Part shown: piece by piece, positions 17,204 through 25,768 of the stretch | How positions within the stretch are numbered: position 1 is the first letter of the stretch | Layout of the letters: every line of letters starts with the position of its first letter | NCBI RefSeq assembly: GCF_024436375.1 | Contig: NZ_JAFMZM010000002.1 | Location: 248,001 to 312,000 of the forward strand | DNA: 64,000 nucleotides | Reading direction: 5' to 3' | DNA from: Nocardioides astragali | GTDB lineage: Bacteria > Actinomycetota > Actinomycetes > Propionibacteriales > Nocardioidaceae | Notes under the pieces: generated by a model | The model's database searches: none | The model's input: the letters and a program-made list of their open reading frames with translations, nothing else | What the model was told of the DNA's origin: nothing | Program-made: the position numbers and the translations under genes

Positions 17204-18271
17204 ATGCTCGTCACGGCCCTCACCGAGATGCTCGGCATCGAGCACCCGGTCTGCTCAGCTGGAATGGCCCGGGTGGCCCAGGCCGACCTGGCCGCGGCCG
17301 TCAGTGAGGCGGGCGGGCTGGGCTGCCTCGGCGGCGTCAGCTTCATGCCCGACGCATTGCGCTCAGAGATCGCGAAGATCAAGTCACGCACGGACAAGCC
17401 GTTCGCGGTGAACCTGCTGCTGCCTGACTCGCTGACGACGCAGGACGAGGAGCGCTGGGGACCGGTTCGCGAGCTGTGGGGCGGGCTTGACCCGGCCGAT
17501 CGCACGAAGCTGGCCGGCGTCGAAGCCCTTCTGACACCCGGCGCGGTAGCCGGACAGGTCGACGTCGTGCTCGAGGCGAAGCCGGCCGTCGTCGTGCTGA
17601 CATTCGGCACGCCGGAGTGGTTCCTTCGCGAGTGCCGCGAGCGGGGCATCCGGGTGGCAGCTCTCGTCGGCTCCGTCGGCAAGGCGCGCGAGGCAAGTGA
17701 GGCAGGTGTGGACCTCATCGTGGCGCAGGGAACCGAGGCCGGCGGTCACACCGGCTACGCAAGCACCATGACACTCGTCCCGGCAGTCATCGACGAGGTC
17801 GAGCCCCCGGTCATCGCGGCCGGAGGGGTCGCCGACGGGCGCGGACTGGCGGCCGCCCTAGCCCTCGGCGCGGCCGGCGTGTGGATGGGGACACGTTTCA
17901 TCGCCAGTCCAGAGGCCTTCGGGCACGCTGCTTTCAAGCAGCGCGTCCTTGCCGGGGGGTTCAAGGACACGACGATCACTCATTCCTACAGCGGGAAGCG
18001 CATGCGTGCGTTCGCCAACGAGTGGACGGCCCAGTGGGAGCAGGGCGACAAGGGCCCCGCTGACTTCCCGGCGCAGTACGCCGTCGCCGGCACGACCGTT
18101 GAGACGGGCTACCAGGACGGGGACCTCCGGAAGGGGATGATGCCTGTGGGGCAGACGCTGCAGCTGGTCCACGAGATCACGCCTGCGGGCGACATCGTTC
18201 GAGCGACGGTCCACGAAGCTGAAGCGATTCTCACGCGACTCGCGCCCCGGAAGCTGAGCAGGAGCTCATGA
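17204..18271 (+). CDS. Nitronate monooxygenase-like FMN protein, copy 1
   Basis: A 355-residue TIM-barrel flavoprotein of the nitronate monooxygenase/2-nitropropane dioxygenase family. Features are H-P-V near the start, A-G-G-L-G-x-L-G-G, G-T-E-A-G-G-H with the family's catalytic histidine at H182, and the phosphate-binding A-A-G-G-V-A-D-G-R followed by L-G-A-A-G-V-W-M-G-T-R-F. The ATG at 17204 has AAGGAGAAG directly upstream; ATGs at 17189 and 17132 are less well placed. The enzyme oxidises alkyl nitronates in known members, but many actinobacterial relatives act as enoyl reductases or are uncharacterised. The next gene overlaps its stop. Confidence 0.82.
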   Translation: MLVTALTEMLGIEHPVCSAGMARVAQADLAAAVSEAGGLGCLGGVSFMPDALRSEIAKIKSRTDKPFAVNLLLPDSLTTQDEERWGPVRELWGGLDPADRTKLAGVEALLTPGAVAGQVDVVLEAKPAVVVLTFGTPEWFLRECRERGIRVAALVGSVGKAREASEAGVDLIVAQGTEAGGHTGYASTMTLVPAVIDEVEPPVIAAGGVADGRGLAAALALGAAGVWMGTRFIASPEAFGHAAFKQRVLAGGFKDTTITHSYSGKRMRAFANEWTAQWEQGDKGPADFPAQYAVAGTTVETGYQDGDLRKGMMPVGQTLQLVHEITPAGDIVRATVHEAEAILTRLAPRKLSRSS

Positions 18272-19788
18272 ACCCCTTCAACGATCCAGTCGGTGCCTTC
18301 GAACGCGTCGCGTCGTCCCGACCGCACCACCCTGCCGTCATCGACGGCGACCTGGTGGTGAGCTTCGGTGACCTGCACCTGGACGTGCTGTTCAGGTGCG
18401 AAGCGTTGCTGACAGCCGGGCTCGAACCGGGTGGTCGGGTCGCGATCGTGGCCGAGAGCTCCGCAGACTTCCTGTCGACGGCTCTGGCGGTGTGGCGCGC
18501 CGGCGGGGTTCTCGTGACCGTCTACCCGTCTTCAAGTCATGACGACCTGCAGTACGCACTGGAGAGCAGTGAGCCCGTGCTGGTCGTGGCTGGCGAGGCG
18601 CAGCAGGAAGCCGTGTCTGCCGCACTGACCACGACGCCCATCGCCTCGATCGAGCTCTTTCAACCCACGTCGGTTCGCACTGACACTGAGCCGAACCCAG
18701 CGAACCTGCGCGAACCCCTCAGCCTCATCTGCTTCTCGTCCGGAACCACGAGCCGGCCGAAGGCGATCATGCTGACGGCCACTGCCGTGCACAACTGTGC
18801 CGAGACCTACGGCGAGGTGTGGCACCTGAGCTCGGACGATCGCGGCATCGTCTGTCTGCCGATGGCGTGGATGTACGGACTGGCAAGTACGTCGCTGGCT
18901 CTTCTGTTGCGGGGCGCCACCACCATCGTCGTACGACGGGCGCGGCCCGACTTGTTGGCAGCCGCGATGCGCCGGCACCAAGCCACCTTCATCGCCGGCG
19001 TGACGACCACCTTCGCCAAGCTCGCGATGCACGCCAAGGACGAAGGACTGGGGCAGGAGACCTTCGGTGCTCTCCGGCTGTGCATCTCCGGGGGCGAACC
19101 GCGCAACGAGGCTGCGTTCGAGCGCTGGACCTCGGTCAGCGGCGTGTCCGTGCTCGATGCGTACTGCTCGTCGGAGTGTCTCCCGCTGGTGACCTACGAC
19201 CCCACGGTCGACCCCGAACCGAGACCGGGGTCCGCCGGCAAGCTCGTCCCCCGGGCGCAGCTGAGGATCGTCGACGCGAACGGCGACGACGTTGCCGCGG
19301 GTGAGGTAGGCGAAGGGCTCTCCACGGGCCCAGGTCTCATGCTCGGCTACTGGCGAGACCCTGACCAGACGGAGCAGGCTCTCACTCCCGATGGCTGGTA
19401 CCGCACGAAGGACCTCGTCCGGATGGACGAGGACGGTTATGTCTTCGTGGTCGGGCGCCTCTCCGACGTGATCATCCGCGGCGGCATCAACATCTCTCCA
19501 GGAGAGGTGGAACGGGCCCTGCGCATGCACCCGGACGTCCTGGACGTGACTGTCGTCGGGCTGCAGGACGACATGTACGGCGAGCGTGTCGTGGCAGCCG
19601 TGGTGGCTGCGGAAGGCCTCGACGTCGACGCTCTCCGCGCCCACGCTGAGGAGACCCTCACAGCCTACAAACGTCCGAGCGAGTACGTCGTGGTGAACGA
19701 GTTCCCGGTGACGAGCACCGGCAAGGTCGACCGACGGGCGTTGGCGGCTCGCTTGGACGACGCCGCCTCGACGGCCGCGCGCGACTGA
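18268..19788 (+). CDS. AMP-forming acyl-CoA synthetase
   Basis: A 506-residue ANL-superfamily ligase that adenylates a carboxylate and transfers it to CoA. The P-loop-like motif is F-S-S-G-T-T-S-R-P-K-A; the A5 region contains Y-C-S-S-E. G-W-Y-R-T-K-D-L and the hinge G-R-L-S-D-V-I-I-R-G-G-I-N-I-S-P precede the catalytic lysine in T-S-T-G-K-V-D-R-R. The ATG overlaps the upstream stop (ATGA). With MaoC and a citryl-CoA-lyase-like protein alongside, it probably activates the acid left after amine removal. Which acid cannot be told. Confidence 0.88.
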   Translation: MNPFNDPVGAFERVASSRPHHPAVIDGDLVVSFGDLHLDVLFRCEALLTAGLEPGGRVAIVAESSADFLSTALAVWRAGGVLVTVYPSSSHDDLQYALESSEPVLVVAGEAQQEAVSAALTTTPIASIELFQPTSVRTDTEPNPANLREPLSLICFSSGTTSRPKAIMLTATAVHNCAETYGEVWHLSSDDRGIVCLPMAWMYGLASTSLALLLRGATTIVVRRARPDLLAAAMRRHQATFIAGVTTTFAKLAMHAKDEGLGQETFGALRLCISGGEPRNEAAFERWTSVSGVSVLDAYCSSECLPLVTYDPTVDPEPRPGSAGKLVPRAQLRIVDANGDDVAAGEVGEGLSTGPGLMLGYWRDPDQTEQALTPDGWYRTKDLVRMDEDGYVFVVGRLSDVIIRGGINISPGEVERALRMHPDVLDVTVVGLQDDMYGERVVAAVVAAEGLDVDALRAHAEETLTAYKRPSEYVVVNEFPVTSTGKVDRRALAARLDDAASTAARD

Positions 19789-19820
19789 CCCAACGAAGCC
19801 CCCACGAATCGGAGCCTGTC

Positions 19821-20672
19821 TTGAGCGAGTCCACGCCATCAAACCGGTACTGGAGCACGTCCGTGAGCCAGCCCAGCGCTGACAAGGTTCTCATCCGTGG
19901 GTACGACCTGCAGCAGCTCATCGGGAACCTGTCCTTCACATCGGCGGTATTCCTGCTGATTCGCGGGGACCTGCCCAACCCGTCCCAGGTCCGCGTGCTG
20001 GACGGAGTCCTGAGCGCAGTCCTCGACTACGGCCTGGAGAAGCCGGGTACGGCGGCCGCGCGTTTCGCCGTCTCGGCGAACCCGAGCATGGCCGCGGGGT
20101 TGGCCGCCGCCTGCCTGTCTGTCGGCCCGCACACGTTGGCGACCGAGGACACCAGCCGGTTCATCATCAAGGCCCACGAGCGATATCAGGCCTCGGTCTT
20201 GCCACTGGAACAGTTCGCGGAGCAGGAAGTCGCCAGGCTGCGCGAGGCGCGACAACGCATCCCTGGATTGGGTCACCCCGTCTTCAAGAGGGTCGATCCG
20301 CGTGCCGCCGTGCTGCGTGATCTCGCCGTCAAGGAAGGGTGTTGGCCGGCAGAGGCGGAGGTCTACGAGGCCCTCCACGCAGCCTTCACACGACTGCCGG
20401 GCAAGGCCGACATTCCCATCAACGACGTGGGGGTCATGGCCGCCGCGCTGGTGGGTCTCGGCTTCTCGCCCGAGGAAGGCACCGGAATCGCCATCCTCTC
20501 GACCATGCCAGGCGTCGTGGCCCACATCTCCGAAGAGCTGCAGGCCCGTCGACCCATCCGAATCATTCCGCGTGACCAGGTCGACTACGAGGTGCCTGAG
20601 CGCGACTTCCACATGGATTCTGAAGGCGTGGACTGGGAAGCTCCGTCCGGCACTGCCTCGGAGCCGCAGTGA
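19821..20672 (+). CDS. Citryl-CoA lyase-like protein (citrate synthase fold, short form)
   Basis: A 283-residue member of the citrate-synthase superfamily. That is much shorter than citrate synthase (about 400) and matches stand-alone citryl-CoA lyases and their relatives. It keeps an early Y-D-L-Q-Q-L-I-G segment, V-G-P-H-T for the first histidine region, and G-L-G-H-P-V-F-K-R-V-D-P-R-A, which matches the G-x-G-H-x-x-x-x-x-x-D-P-R active-site block. P-I-N-D-V-G-V-M-A-A-A-L occupies the place of the catalytic Asp. The start is a TTG with CGGAG ahead. It probably performs a retro-Claisen cleavage of a CoA thioester formed by the ligase and MaoC enzymes; this is inference from context. Confidence 0.75.
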   Translation: MSESTPSNRYWSTSVSQPSADKVLIRGYDLQQLIGNLSFTSAVFLLIRGDLPNPSQVRVLDGVLSAVLDYGLEKPGTAAARFAVSANPSMAAGLAAACLSVGPHTLATEDTSRFIIKAHERYQASVLPLEQFAEQEVARLREARQRIPGLGHPVFKRVDPRAAVLRDLAVKEGCWPAEAEVYEALHAAFTRLPGKADIPINDVGVMAAALVGLGFSPEEGTGIAILSTMPGVVAHISEELQARRPIRIIPRDQVDYEVPERDFHMDSEGVDWEAPSGTASEPQ

Positions 20673-21517
20673 GCCTGAGCATGCCGCCGGGCAAGCGCCT
20701 CGCGGTCTGCCTGAGTCCTGACTTCGATGCCCAGAGCGTGTGGATGAGCACCTTCCGTTCGCACTCACAAAGCCTCATGTCACGCGGAGAGTTCGGTGCG
20801 GAGGTCGGCACGCCACGGCTGCTCGACTGTTTCGCCCGCTTCGGGATCACCACCACCTGGTGCGTGCCCACCCACACCATGCAGACCTTCCCGGACGCCT
20901 TCGAGGCGATCGTGGGAGCCGGCCATGAGGTGGCCGCCCACGGCGTGTACCACGAGTACATTCCGGCCCTCGACGCCGACGAAGAGCGACGGCTCATGCA
21001 GCTCCAGGTCGACCAGCACGTCAGCCTTACCGGTCAACGGCCACGTGGCTACCGTTCACCCGCGCTCGACGTGACTCCTCACACCCTCGATCTACTGGAC
21101 GAGTTCGGGTTCGACTGGGACTCGTCCTTGATGGGGCGGGACTTCGTGCCGTACTACCCGCGCATGGTGGTCGACTTCGACGTCGAGCGGGGAAACTCGT
21201 TCGGACCCCCGAGCCGCGTCCTCGAGATACCCGTCGGGTGGGCTCTCGACGACTTTCCCGAGCTGGAGAGCTTCAAGGGCAGCCCACTCATGCAGAGCAA
21301 CGAGACGGTCCTGGCCCGGTGGAAGGACAGCTTCGACTTCGCATATGAACGGTGTCCCGGAGGCGTCATCACGTGGACCCTGCACCCCCAGACGATCGGT
21401 CGCGCCCACAATCTCGTGATGCTGGAGCAGTTCATCGAGTACGTCAGCTCTCGCGACGGGATCTGGTTCCCCACCCTGTCCGAGGTCTGCGACGCTTGGA
21501 GTGACGAGCGAAGCTGA
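20669..21517 (+). CDS. Polysaccharide deacetylase-fold amidohydrolase (PuuE-like)
   Basis: A 282-residue NodB-type (CE4) protein. The metal-binding aspartates appear as S-P-D-F-D-A, and the metal histidines as H-G-V-Y-H-E in the segment H-E-V-A-A-H-G-V-Y-H-E-Y. R-G-Y-R-S-P-A and a C-terminal T-L-H-P-Q supply further motif residues. There is no signal peptide or cell-wall domain, so it acts in the cytoplasm, more like allantoinase PuuE or a small-molecule N-deacylase than a chitin deacetylase. The GTG start overlaps the stop of the lyase gene. Its place at the end of the operon implies hydrolysis of a C-N bond in the pathway substrate. Confidence 0.75.
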   Translation: MSLSMPPGKRLAVCLSPDFDAQSVWMSTFRSHSQSLMSRGEFGAEVGTPRLLDCFARFGITTTWCVPTHTMQTFPDAFEAIVGAGHEVAAHGVYHEYIPALDADEERRLMQLQVDQHVSLTGQRPRGYRSPALDVTPHTLDLLDEFGFDWDSSLMGRDFVPYYPRMVVDFDVERGNSFGPPSRVLEIPVGWALDDFPELESFKGSPLMQSNETVLARWKDSFDFAYERCPGGVITWTLHPQTIGRAHNLVMLEQFIEYVSSRDGIWFPTLSEVCDAWSDERS

Positions 21518-21525
21518 CGGTCAGC
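21513..21525. terminator. Palindrome at the convergent stops
   Basis: GCTGAC-g-GTCAGC is a perfect 13-bp palindrome that contains the stop codons of both the deacetylase gene (+) and pucR (-), which end three bases apart. It may serve as a short bidirectional terminator. The stem is short, so confidence is modest. Confidence 0.35.
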
Positions 21526-23188
21526 CTCGGTCTGGCCCGAACACGACGCCGAGGCTGTCGAGCGTAGGGGGAGCGGCATCGCGCACGGAGCGGGGAGCCG
21601 CGATGTCTGCAGGTTGGTCCCCCGGTCCTCGCTTGGTTGGCAGATCCGGGGCGCTGACCTGCTCGAGCTCGAGCGCAGCCATCGCCAAGAACACGGAGGC
21701 GACCGCCGCGGGATCCCGGAGGTTGACTTCCAGAAGCTCTTCGACCTTCGCCAACCGGTAGCGCAACGAGTTGTGGTGGATGTTCAAGGCATCGGCGGCG
21801 GCGTTCATGTTCTGACCGTGTTGAAAGAACTGGCGCAACCCCTCGAGCAGCGGCTCTCGGTTCTCGAGAGGGCCCAAGAACTCCCGTGCCCATCGAGTCA
21901 TGCGGGCCGAACCGACGTCGGAGAAGAGTCGAGTGGCGAAGTCGAAGTCCTCATAGCTCATGAGCCCAGTCCGGCGCCCGGCCCGACGCAGAGTCTGGAC
22001 CGCGAGTTGCGCATCGTGGAACGACGTTGCGACATCTTCGATGGAGGCAACTTGGCGTCCGACGCCTACGAGGACGCTGGGCATCGTGTTGCTGGTGCTG
22101 ACTATCGCCCGCCGCAAGGCTGCCGGCGACGCCTGCACCAGGAGCACGGTGAAGCGCTTCCGCTTGCTGACCAGATGTGGAACTGCTGCGTCCTCGAGGG
22201 AACTGGTCATCAGGTCAGTCGCCTCCTTCAGCGCAGGTTTGGCCCTGCCGGCGGCGCCCTGGCGTACTACGCGAACCACCACGGCCCGCATCTCCTCGGT
22301 CCACGACAGGCCAAGGCTCGCTACGCGACCCGACAGTTCCGGAGCGGCCGGCATGGGGACCAGCGCCAAAGCCTCTTCCAGGACAGCCGCTCGTACAGCT
22401 CGCTCCTGCTGACGCGTCACTGCTGACATCCGCTGGCTGGCTTCGACCAACGATGCCGCCACGTGCACGGCAGACGAGTCATAGGCGTTGGGGAACCCAT
22501 CGCGCCTCGCAGTCACGACGAGCCATCCGAAGTAGCCACCCTGGTGACCAGCATCGTGGATCCTGTCCGCGACTCCAGTCCAACCGTCGACGTCAATCAG
22601 CTGGGTCTCCGCGGCCGTGTGACTTATCGCTTGGAACAGGGAGCTCAGCGGCAAGGGGCCCGTGGCGTGCACCGTCCGGCCGTGCTTGTCCACCAGCGCG
22701 GCCGTTGCGTTGCACGTGCTCTTGAGGCGATGGAGCAACGCAACGAGAGGATCCTCCTCTCCGAGCACCTGGGTCAGTGACCTCTGCAGCGCCGTGAGCC
22801 TTCGCGTGGCAGTATCGTTCCCCAGTGTTCGCGCCCCAGCGAAGAGCAGGACGATCTCCGCGGGATCGACCTCGGCGGCCTCGATGATCACGTGGGATCC
22901 AGCAATCTCTCGCAGGGCGGCAGGACTCATCGACGCCGGGTGCGTGAGAACGAGGACGCGGCTGACGTCGGAGCCCAGTCGCTCGATCGTCGCCTTGAGT
23001 TCTTGGCGATCCGCTTCCTGTACGGAGATCAGGACAACCTCGGGCACGGGTGAGGGCTCGCCCCAGGAGAGGATGCTGGCGCCGGAAACTAGACGGTCGA
23101 GGTCCTGACCGGCCGTGAGCAGGCGCGTGGTCGGACCCAGCTCAGCCACGAGCATCCCGACGGTGGTCCCGGGCACTTCAGCTGTCAT
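21521..23188 (-). CDS. PucR-family transcriptional regulator
   Basis: A 555-residue regulator on the opposite strand between the two halves of the island. The N-terminal ~130 residues form a PucR purine-catabolism-type sensor domain, the middle a GGDEF-like (CdaR) domain, and residues ~490-530 the PucR C-terminal helix-turn-helix (M-N-A-A-A-D-A-L-N-I-H-H-N-S-L-R-Y-R-L). Family members usually activate nitrogen-compound catabolic genes in response to a pathway ligand. The gene is divergent from the second DAO operon and convergent with the first operon, so it could control both. Confidence 0.9.
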   Translation of the reverse strand: MTAEVPGTTVGMLVAELGPTTRLLTAGQDLDRLVSGASILSWGEPSPVPEVVLISVQEADRQELKATIERLGSDVSRVLVLTHPASMSPAALREIAGSHVIIEAAEVDPAEIVLLFAGARTLGNDTATRRLTALQRSLTQVLGEEDPLVALLHRLKSTCNATAALVDKHGRTVHATGPLPLSSLFQAISHTAAETQLIDVDGWTGVADRIHDAGHQGGYFGWLVVTARRDGFPNAYDSSAVHVAASLVEASQRMSAVTRQQERAVRAAVLEEALALVPMPAAPELSGRVASLGLSWTEEMRAVVVRVVRQGAAGRAKPALKEATDLMTSSLEDAAVPHLVSKRKRFTVLLVQASPAALRRAIVSTSNTMPSVLVGVGRQVASIEDVATSFHDAQLAVQTLRRAGRRTGLMSYEDFDFATRLFSDVGSARMTRWAREFLGPLENREPLLEGLRQFFQHGQNMNAAADALNIHHNSLRYRLAKVEELLEVNLRDPAAVASVFLAMAALELEQVSAPDLPTKRGPGDQPADIAAPRSVRDAAPPTLDSLGVVFGPDRG

Positions 23189-23226
23189 CAGGGGACTTCC
23201 AGACGAGTTCCGGCATCAAACCCCTC

Positions 23227-23239
23227 CACCTTTGAGGTG
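23227..23239. promoter_or_regulatory. Inverted repeat in the pucR/DAO-2 divergent region
   Basis: CACCT-ttg-AGGTG, a perfect 5+3+5 inverted repeat, lies 39 bases upstream of the pucR start. It sits where an autoregulatory operator would be expected. The A/T-rich TAAATATTCC at 23291-23300 nearby is the most AT-rich stretch of the gap and may belong to a promoter. Confidence 0.3.
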
Positions 23240-23387
23240 AACCGTCATCCGGTCTCCTAGCGGAGGGACGAAGATCGAACCTGGACATGGTAAATATTCC
23301 AGTTCGTCGCGGATCATGCCAGTGTCTAGCGTGCAGACCAGAGGTCTCCGATGAGACTCGGACGCACAGAAACCGGGCGTTCAACAA

Positions 23388-23406
23388 GCAACCGTTACGG
23401 TTGCTC
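23388..23406. promoter_or_regulatory. 19-bp perfect palindrome upstream of DAO-2
   Basis: AGCAACCGT-t-ACGGTTGCT is perfectly symmetric (9-bp arms, one central base) and lies about 70 bases before the DAO-2 start. As DNA it is a strong candidate for a dimeric regulator site, PucR being the obvious partner. As RNA it could form a hairpin in the leader. No second copy was found by eye in the window. Confidence 0.45.
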
Positions 23407-23475
23407 CAACAGCTGTCCGTGGAACACGTGGCACGCGAGTGCGAGCCACGCCCGGACCAGAGGAGAGGCGTGCCG

Positions 23476-24693
23476 ATGAACCACGCGGACACCCTTGCCA
23501 CAGCGGATGTGGTCGTCGTCGGAGCTGGTATCGCCGGCTTCTGCACCGCCTGGGAGCTGCGCAAGCGGGGATTCGGTGTCGCTCTCGTCGAGCAACGGTT
23601 CGCTGCTTACGGCGCCTCCGGCCGCAACCCCGGCGCCCTGTGGCTACAGACCCGGCGCACTGGTCTGGAGCTCGACCTCGCCCGAGCCGGCAAGTCCAAG
23701 TTCGGCGACTACCTGGACGTCCTCGGAGACGTGTTCGACTACCACGCGGCTGGTGGTCTGTTCTACTTCGAGTCGGAGGAGCAGGGCTCGATCATCGACG
23801 CCTACGTCAAGGAGCGTCAACAGGCTGGCCTCGACATCGAGATGGTCAGCCTCAAGGACGCCGCCAGCCTGTCGCCCATCCTCCCCGACAGCGCCATCGG
23901 GGCGGCCTACTGCAAGGACGACGCACAGGTCGATTGCTTGGCATTTGTCTCTGCCATGGAGTCCGCGTGCGTCAGAGCCGGGGTCCAGTTCTTCCGAAAC
24001 ACCGCGGTGTTGTCCACCAGCCGCGTGGGCGATCGGGTCACCGGGGTGCGCACCGTACGCGGCGAGATCTCGGCGTCGGGTGTGGTGTGGGCGACCGGCG
24101 CTTGGGCCACGACACTTCGGGCCGAGGGCATCGACGTTCCCGTCGAGACTGCACGCGTCGGACAACTGATGATGCAACCGGTCGAGAGCGGCGAGAGTCC
24201 AGCCTTGCACGGTCCCCGTGGCGTCTACGGGTGCGGCGCCCTGACCGACCTCCCCTCGTTCGACCCCACCTTCTTCGAGGGTCCCGCCCGCCATGGAGGT
24301 GACGAGGAGGAGGGTCTGCAGTTCGCTGACACTGCAGTGCTGAACCGGGGCGGCTCCCTCTACATCGGCAACAGCGTCGATGGGCGCGGGTCGCTGAACC
24401 CACACATCAGCCTGGATGCCACGCAGGTGATGGTCGATCTCGCCCGTGATCGGTATGCCCGGTACAAGAACTTCGGCGTGACGGGTCTGTGGGCAGGGCT
24501 GGGCAGCGAGACGCCCGACGACTTGCCCATCGTCGGAAGCATCGACGGGGCCTATGTCAACGTCGGCCACACATGGGGAGTCGCGAGCGGCCCCGTCTGC
24601 GGGGAAGTCATCGCTGCAGTCGTCGCAGGCGAGTCGAACCCGTTCGCCGCAGGGCTGAGTCCCGACCGACCCACACTGGGGGATCGCGTCTGA
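23476..24693 (+). CDS. FAD-dependent oxidoreductase, DAO family, copy 2
   Basis: A 405-residue relative of the DAO gene at 13851. It opens with V-V-V-G-A-G-I-A-G-F-C-T-A, then V-E-Q-R-F-A-A-Y-G-A-S-G-R-N-P-G and a T-R-R-T-G segment that lines up with T-R-S-G in copy 1. V-G-H-T-W-G-V-A-S-G-P near the C-terminus completes the FAD site. The ATG at 23476 is ten bases behind AGGAG; a GTG at 23470 is too close. It starts the second half of the island and is divergent from pucR. Differences in the central substrate region suggest a different substrate or the next oxidation step. Confidence 0.85.
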   Translation: MNHADTLATADVVVVGAGIAGFCTAWELRKRGFGVALVEQRFAAYGASGRNPGALWLQTRRTGLELDLARAGKSKFGDYLDVLGDVFDYHAAGGLFYFESEEQGSIIDAYVKERQQAGLDIEMVSLKDAASLSPILPDSAIGAAYCKDDAQVDCLAFVSAMESACVRAGVQFFRNTAVLSTSRVGDRVTGVRTVRGEISASGVVWATGAWATTLRAEGIDVPVETARVGQLMMQPVESGESPALHGPRGVYGCGALTDLPSFDPTFFEGPARHGGDEEEGLQFADTAVLNRGGSLYIGNSVDGRGSLNPHISLDATQVMVDLARDRYARYKNFGVTGLWAGLGSETPDDLPIVGSIDGAYVNVGHTWGVASGPVCGEVIAAVVAGESNPFAAGLSPDRPTLGDRV

Positions 24694-24716
24694 TCGTTGC
24701 CCTGTAGAAGCCACGA

Positions 24717-24795
24717 CGAAGTGCCGCCATCTGCGTTAACTCACCAATGGGGCGGCTCCCGGCCGAGCACTAGCGTGGCGGCCGCCGGCACTTCG
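24717..24795. repeat. 10-bp inverted repeat bracketing the promoter region of the amidase gene
   Basis: CGAAGTGCCG at 24717-24726 and its exact reverse complement CGGCACTTCG at 24786-24795 enclose 59 bp in the gap between DAO-2 and the nitrilase-family gene. The enclosed stretch contains GTTAAC and CACTAGCGTGG, a possible -10. The arrangement suggests a looping pair of operator half-sites or a long-range RNA stem. The right arm ends just before the ribosome binding site. Confidence 0.4.
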
Positions 24796-24807
24796 AAGGG
24801 GAACTCC

Positions 24808-25707
24808 ATGGCTACTCTCACGGTCGCAAGCGTCCAGTTCGCCCTACGGGCAGAGGGCACGCTCGAGGCGTACACCGCACACTTTGAGGTCCTGTTGCGA
24901 CAGGCAGTCGACGCGGGAGCTGAAGTCGTCCTCTTCCCCGAGTTGGCCAGCACCGGGCTGTTGGGTGCGATCGACGATCATGACGTCACGACGTCGACCA
25001 TCGCCGCGGACTATTGGGAGAGCCTCCCGCAGCACACCGAAGCCATCGTCAACGCGCTCATCGACATGGCAGCCCGCTTTCAGGTCGTCATCGTTGGGGG
25101 CAGTCACAACCGTCTAGCGGAGGACGGGACGCTTCGAAACACGGCCTACGTCATCCACCCCGACGGTCGCGTCGAGACCCAAGACAAGATCCACCTGACG
25201 CCGCAGGAGCATGCGCTCGGTGCGCGCGGCGGGGACGAGCTGCTCGTGACCAAGATCGGGCCCTTTACGGCGGGTGTGCTCATCTGTGCCGACATCCAGT
25301 TTCCGGAGCTGTCGCGACACCTTGTGCACAACGGAGTCGAGTTGATCTTCTGCCCCTCGCTGACGTGGAACCGGCGGGGGATCCATCGCGTGAAGACGGG
25401 CTGTGCGGCTCGAGCCATCGAGAACCAGCTGTTCGTCGTCATGTCTCCGCTGGTGGGCCACAGCGGACTGCCGCTGGATGCACCGATGCACGCAGTGGGT
25501 CGTGCTCTCATCTGCACTCCGGTCGACAAGACGATCGGGATCAACGACGGCATCCTGGCCGTCGCGCCGGACGACTCGGAACAAGTTCTTGTGGCGGAGC
25601 TCGACCACGACCTCCTCCTGGCCTCACGGGCCAACCCTGAGGCCCCCGGACTGGATCTGCGTCGTATGGATCTCTACGAGACGCTGCACGCTGCGCAGAA
25701 CCAGTAG
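24808..25707 (+). CDS. Carbon-nitrogen hydrolase (nitrilase superfamily)
   Basis: A 299-residue amidase with the complete catalytic triad of the superfamily: E45 in L-F-P-E-L-A-S-T-G, K127 in T-Q-D-K-I-H-L-T, and C160 in V-L-I-C-A-D-I-Q-F-P-E-L. The D-I-Q-F-P-E context is seen in aliphatic amidases and N-carbamoyl hydrolases rather than true nitrilases. The ATG at 24808 follows GAAGGGGAA. It would release ammonia or an amine from an amide, consistent with a nitrogen-compound pathway. It sits 114 bp after DAO-2 and may have its own promoter. Confidence 0.87.
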   Translation: MATLTVASVQFALRAEGTLEAYTAHFEVLLRQAVDAGAEVVLFPELASTGLLGAIDDHDVTTSTIAADYWESLPQHTEAIVNALIDMAARFQVVIVGGSHNRLAEDGTLRNTAYVIHPDGRVETQDKIHLTPQEHALGARGGDELLVTKIGPFTAGVLICADIQFPELSRHLVHNGVELIFCPSLTWNRRGIHRVKTGCAARAIENQLFVVMSPLVGHSGLPLDAPMHAVGRALICTPVDKTIGINDGILAVAPDDSEQVLVAELDHDLLLASRANPEAPGLDLRRMDLYETLHAAQNQ

Positions 25708-25768
25708 GCCCTCCTCCCGAACCCGCACGCCACTGGCGTCCAACCAGACCATCACTCAGGAGAGACCT

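Noticed and set aside
23345..23375. Sequence resembling part of a hammerhead ribozyme core (CCGATGAG ... AGAAAC)
   Set aside because: The invariant U4 position is C, the CGAAA box reads AGAAA, and no stem II can form between the two parts. The similarity is by chance.
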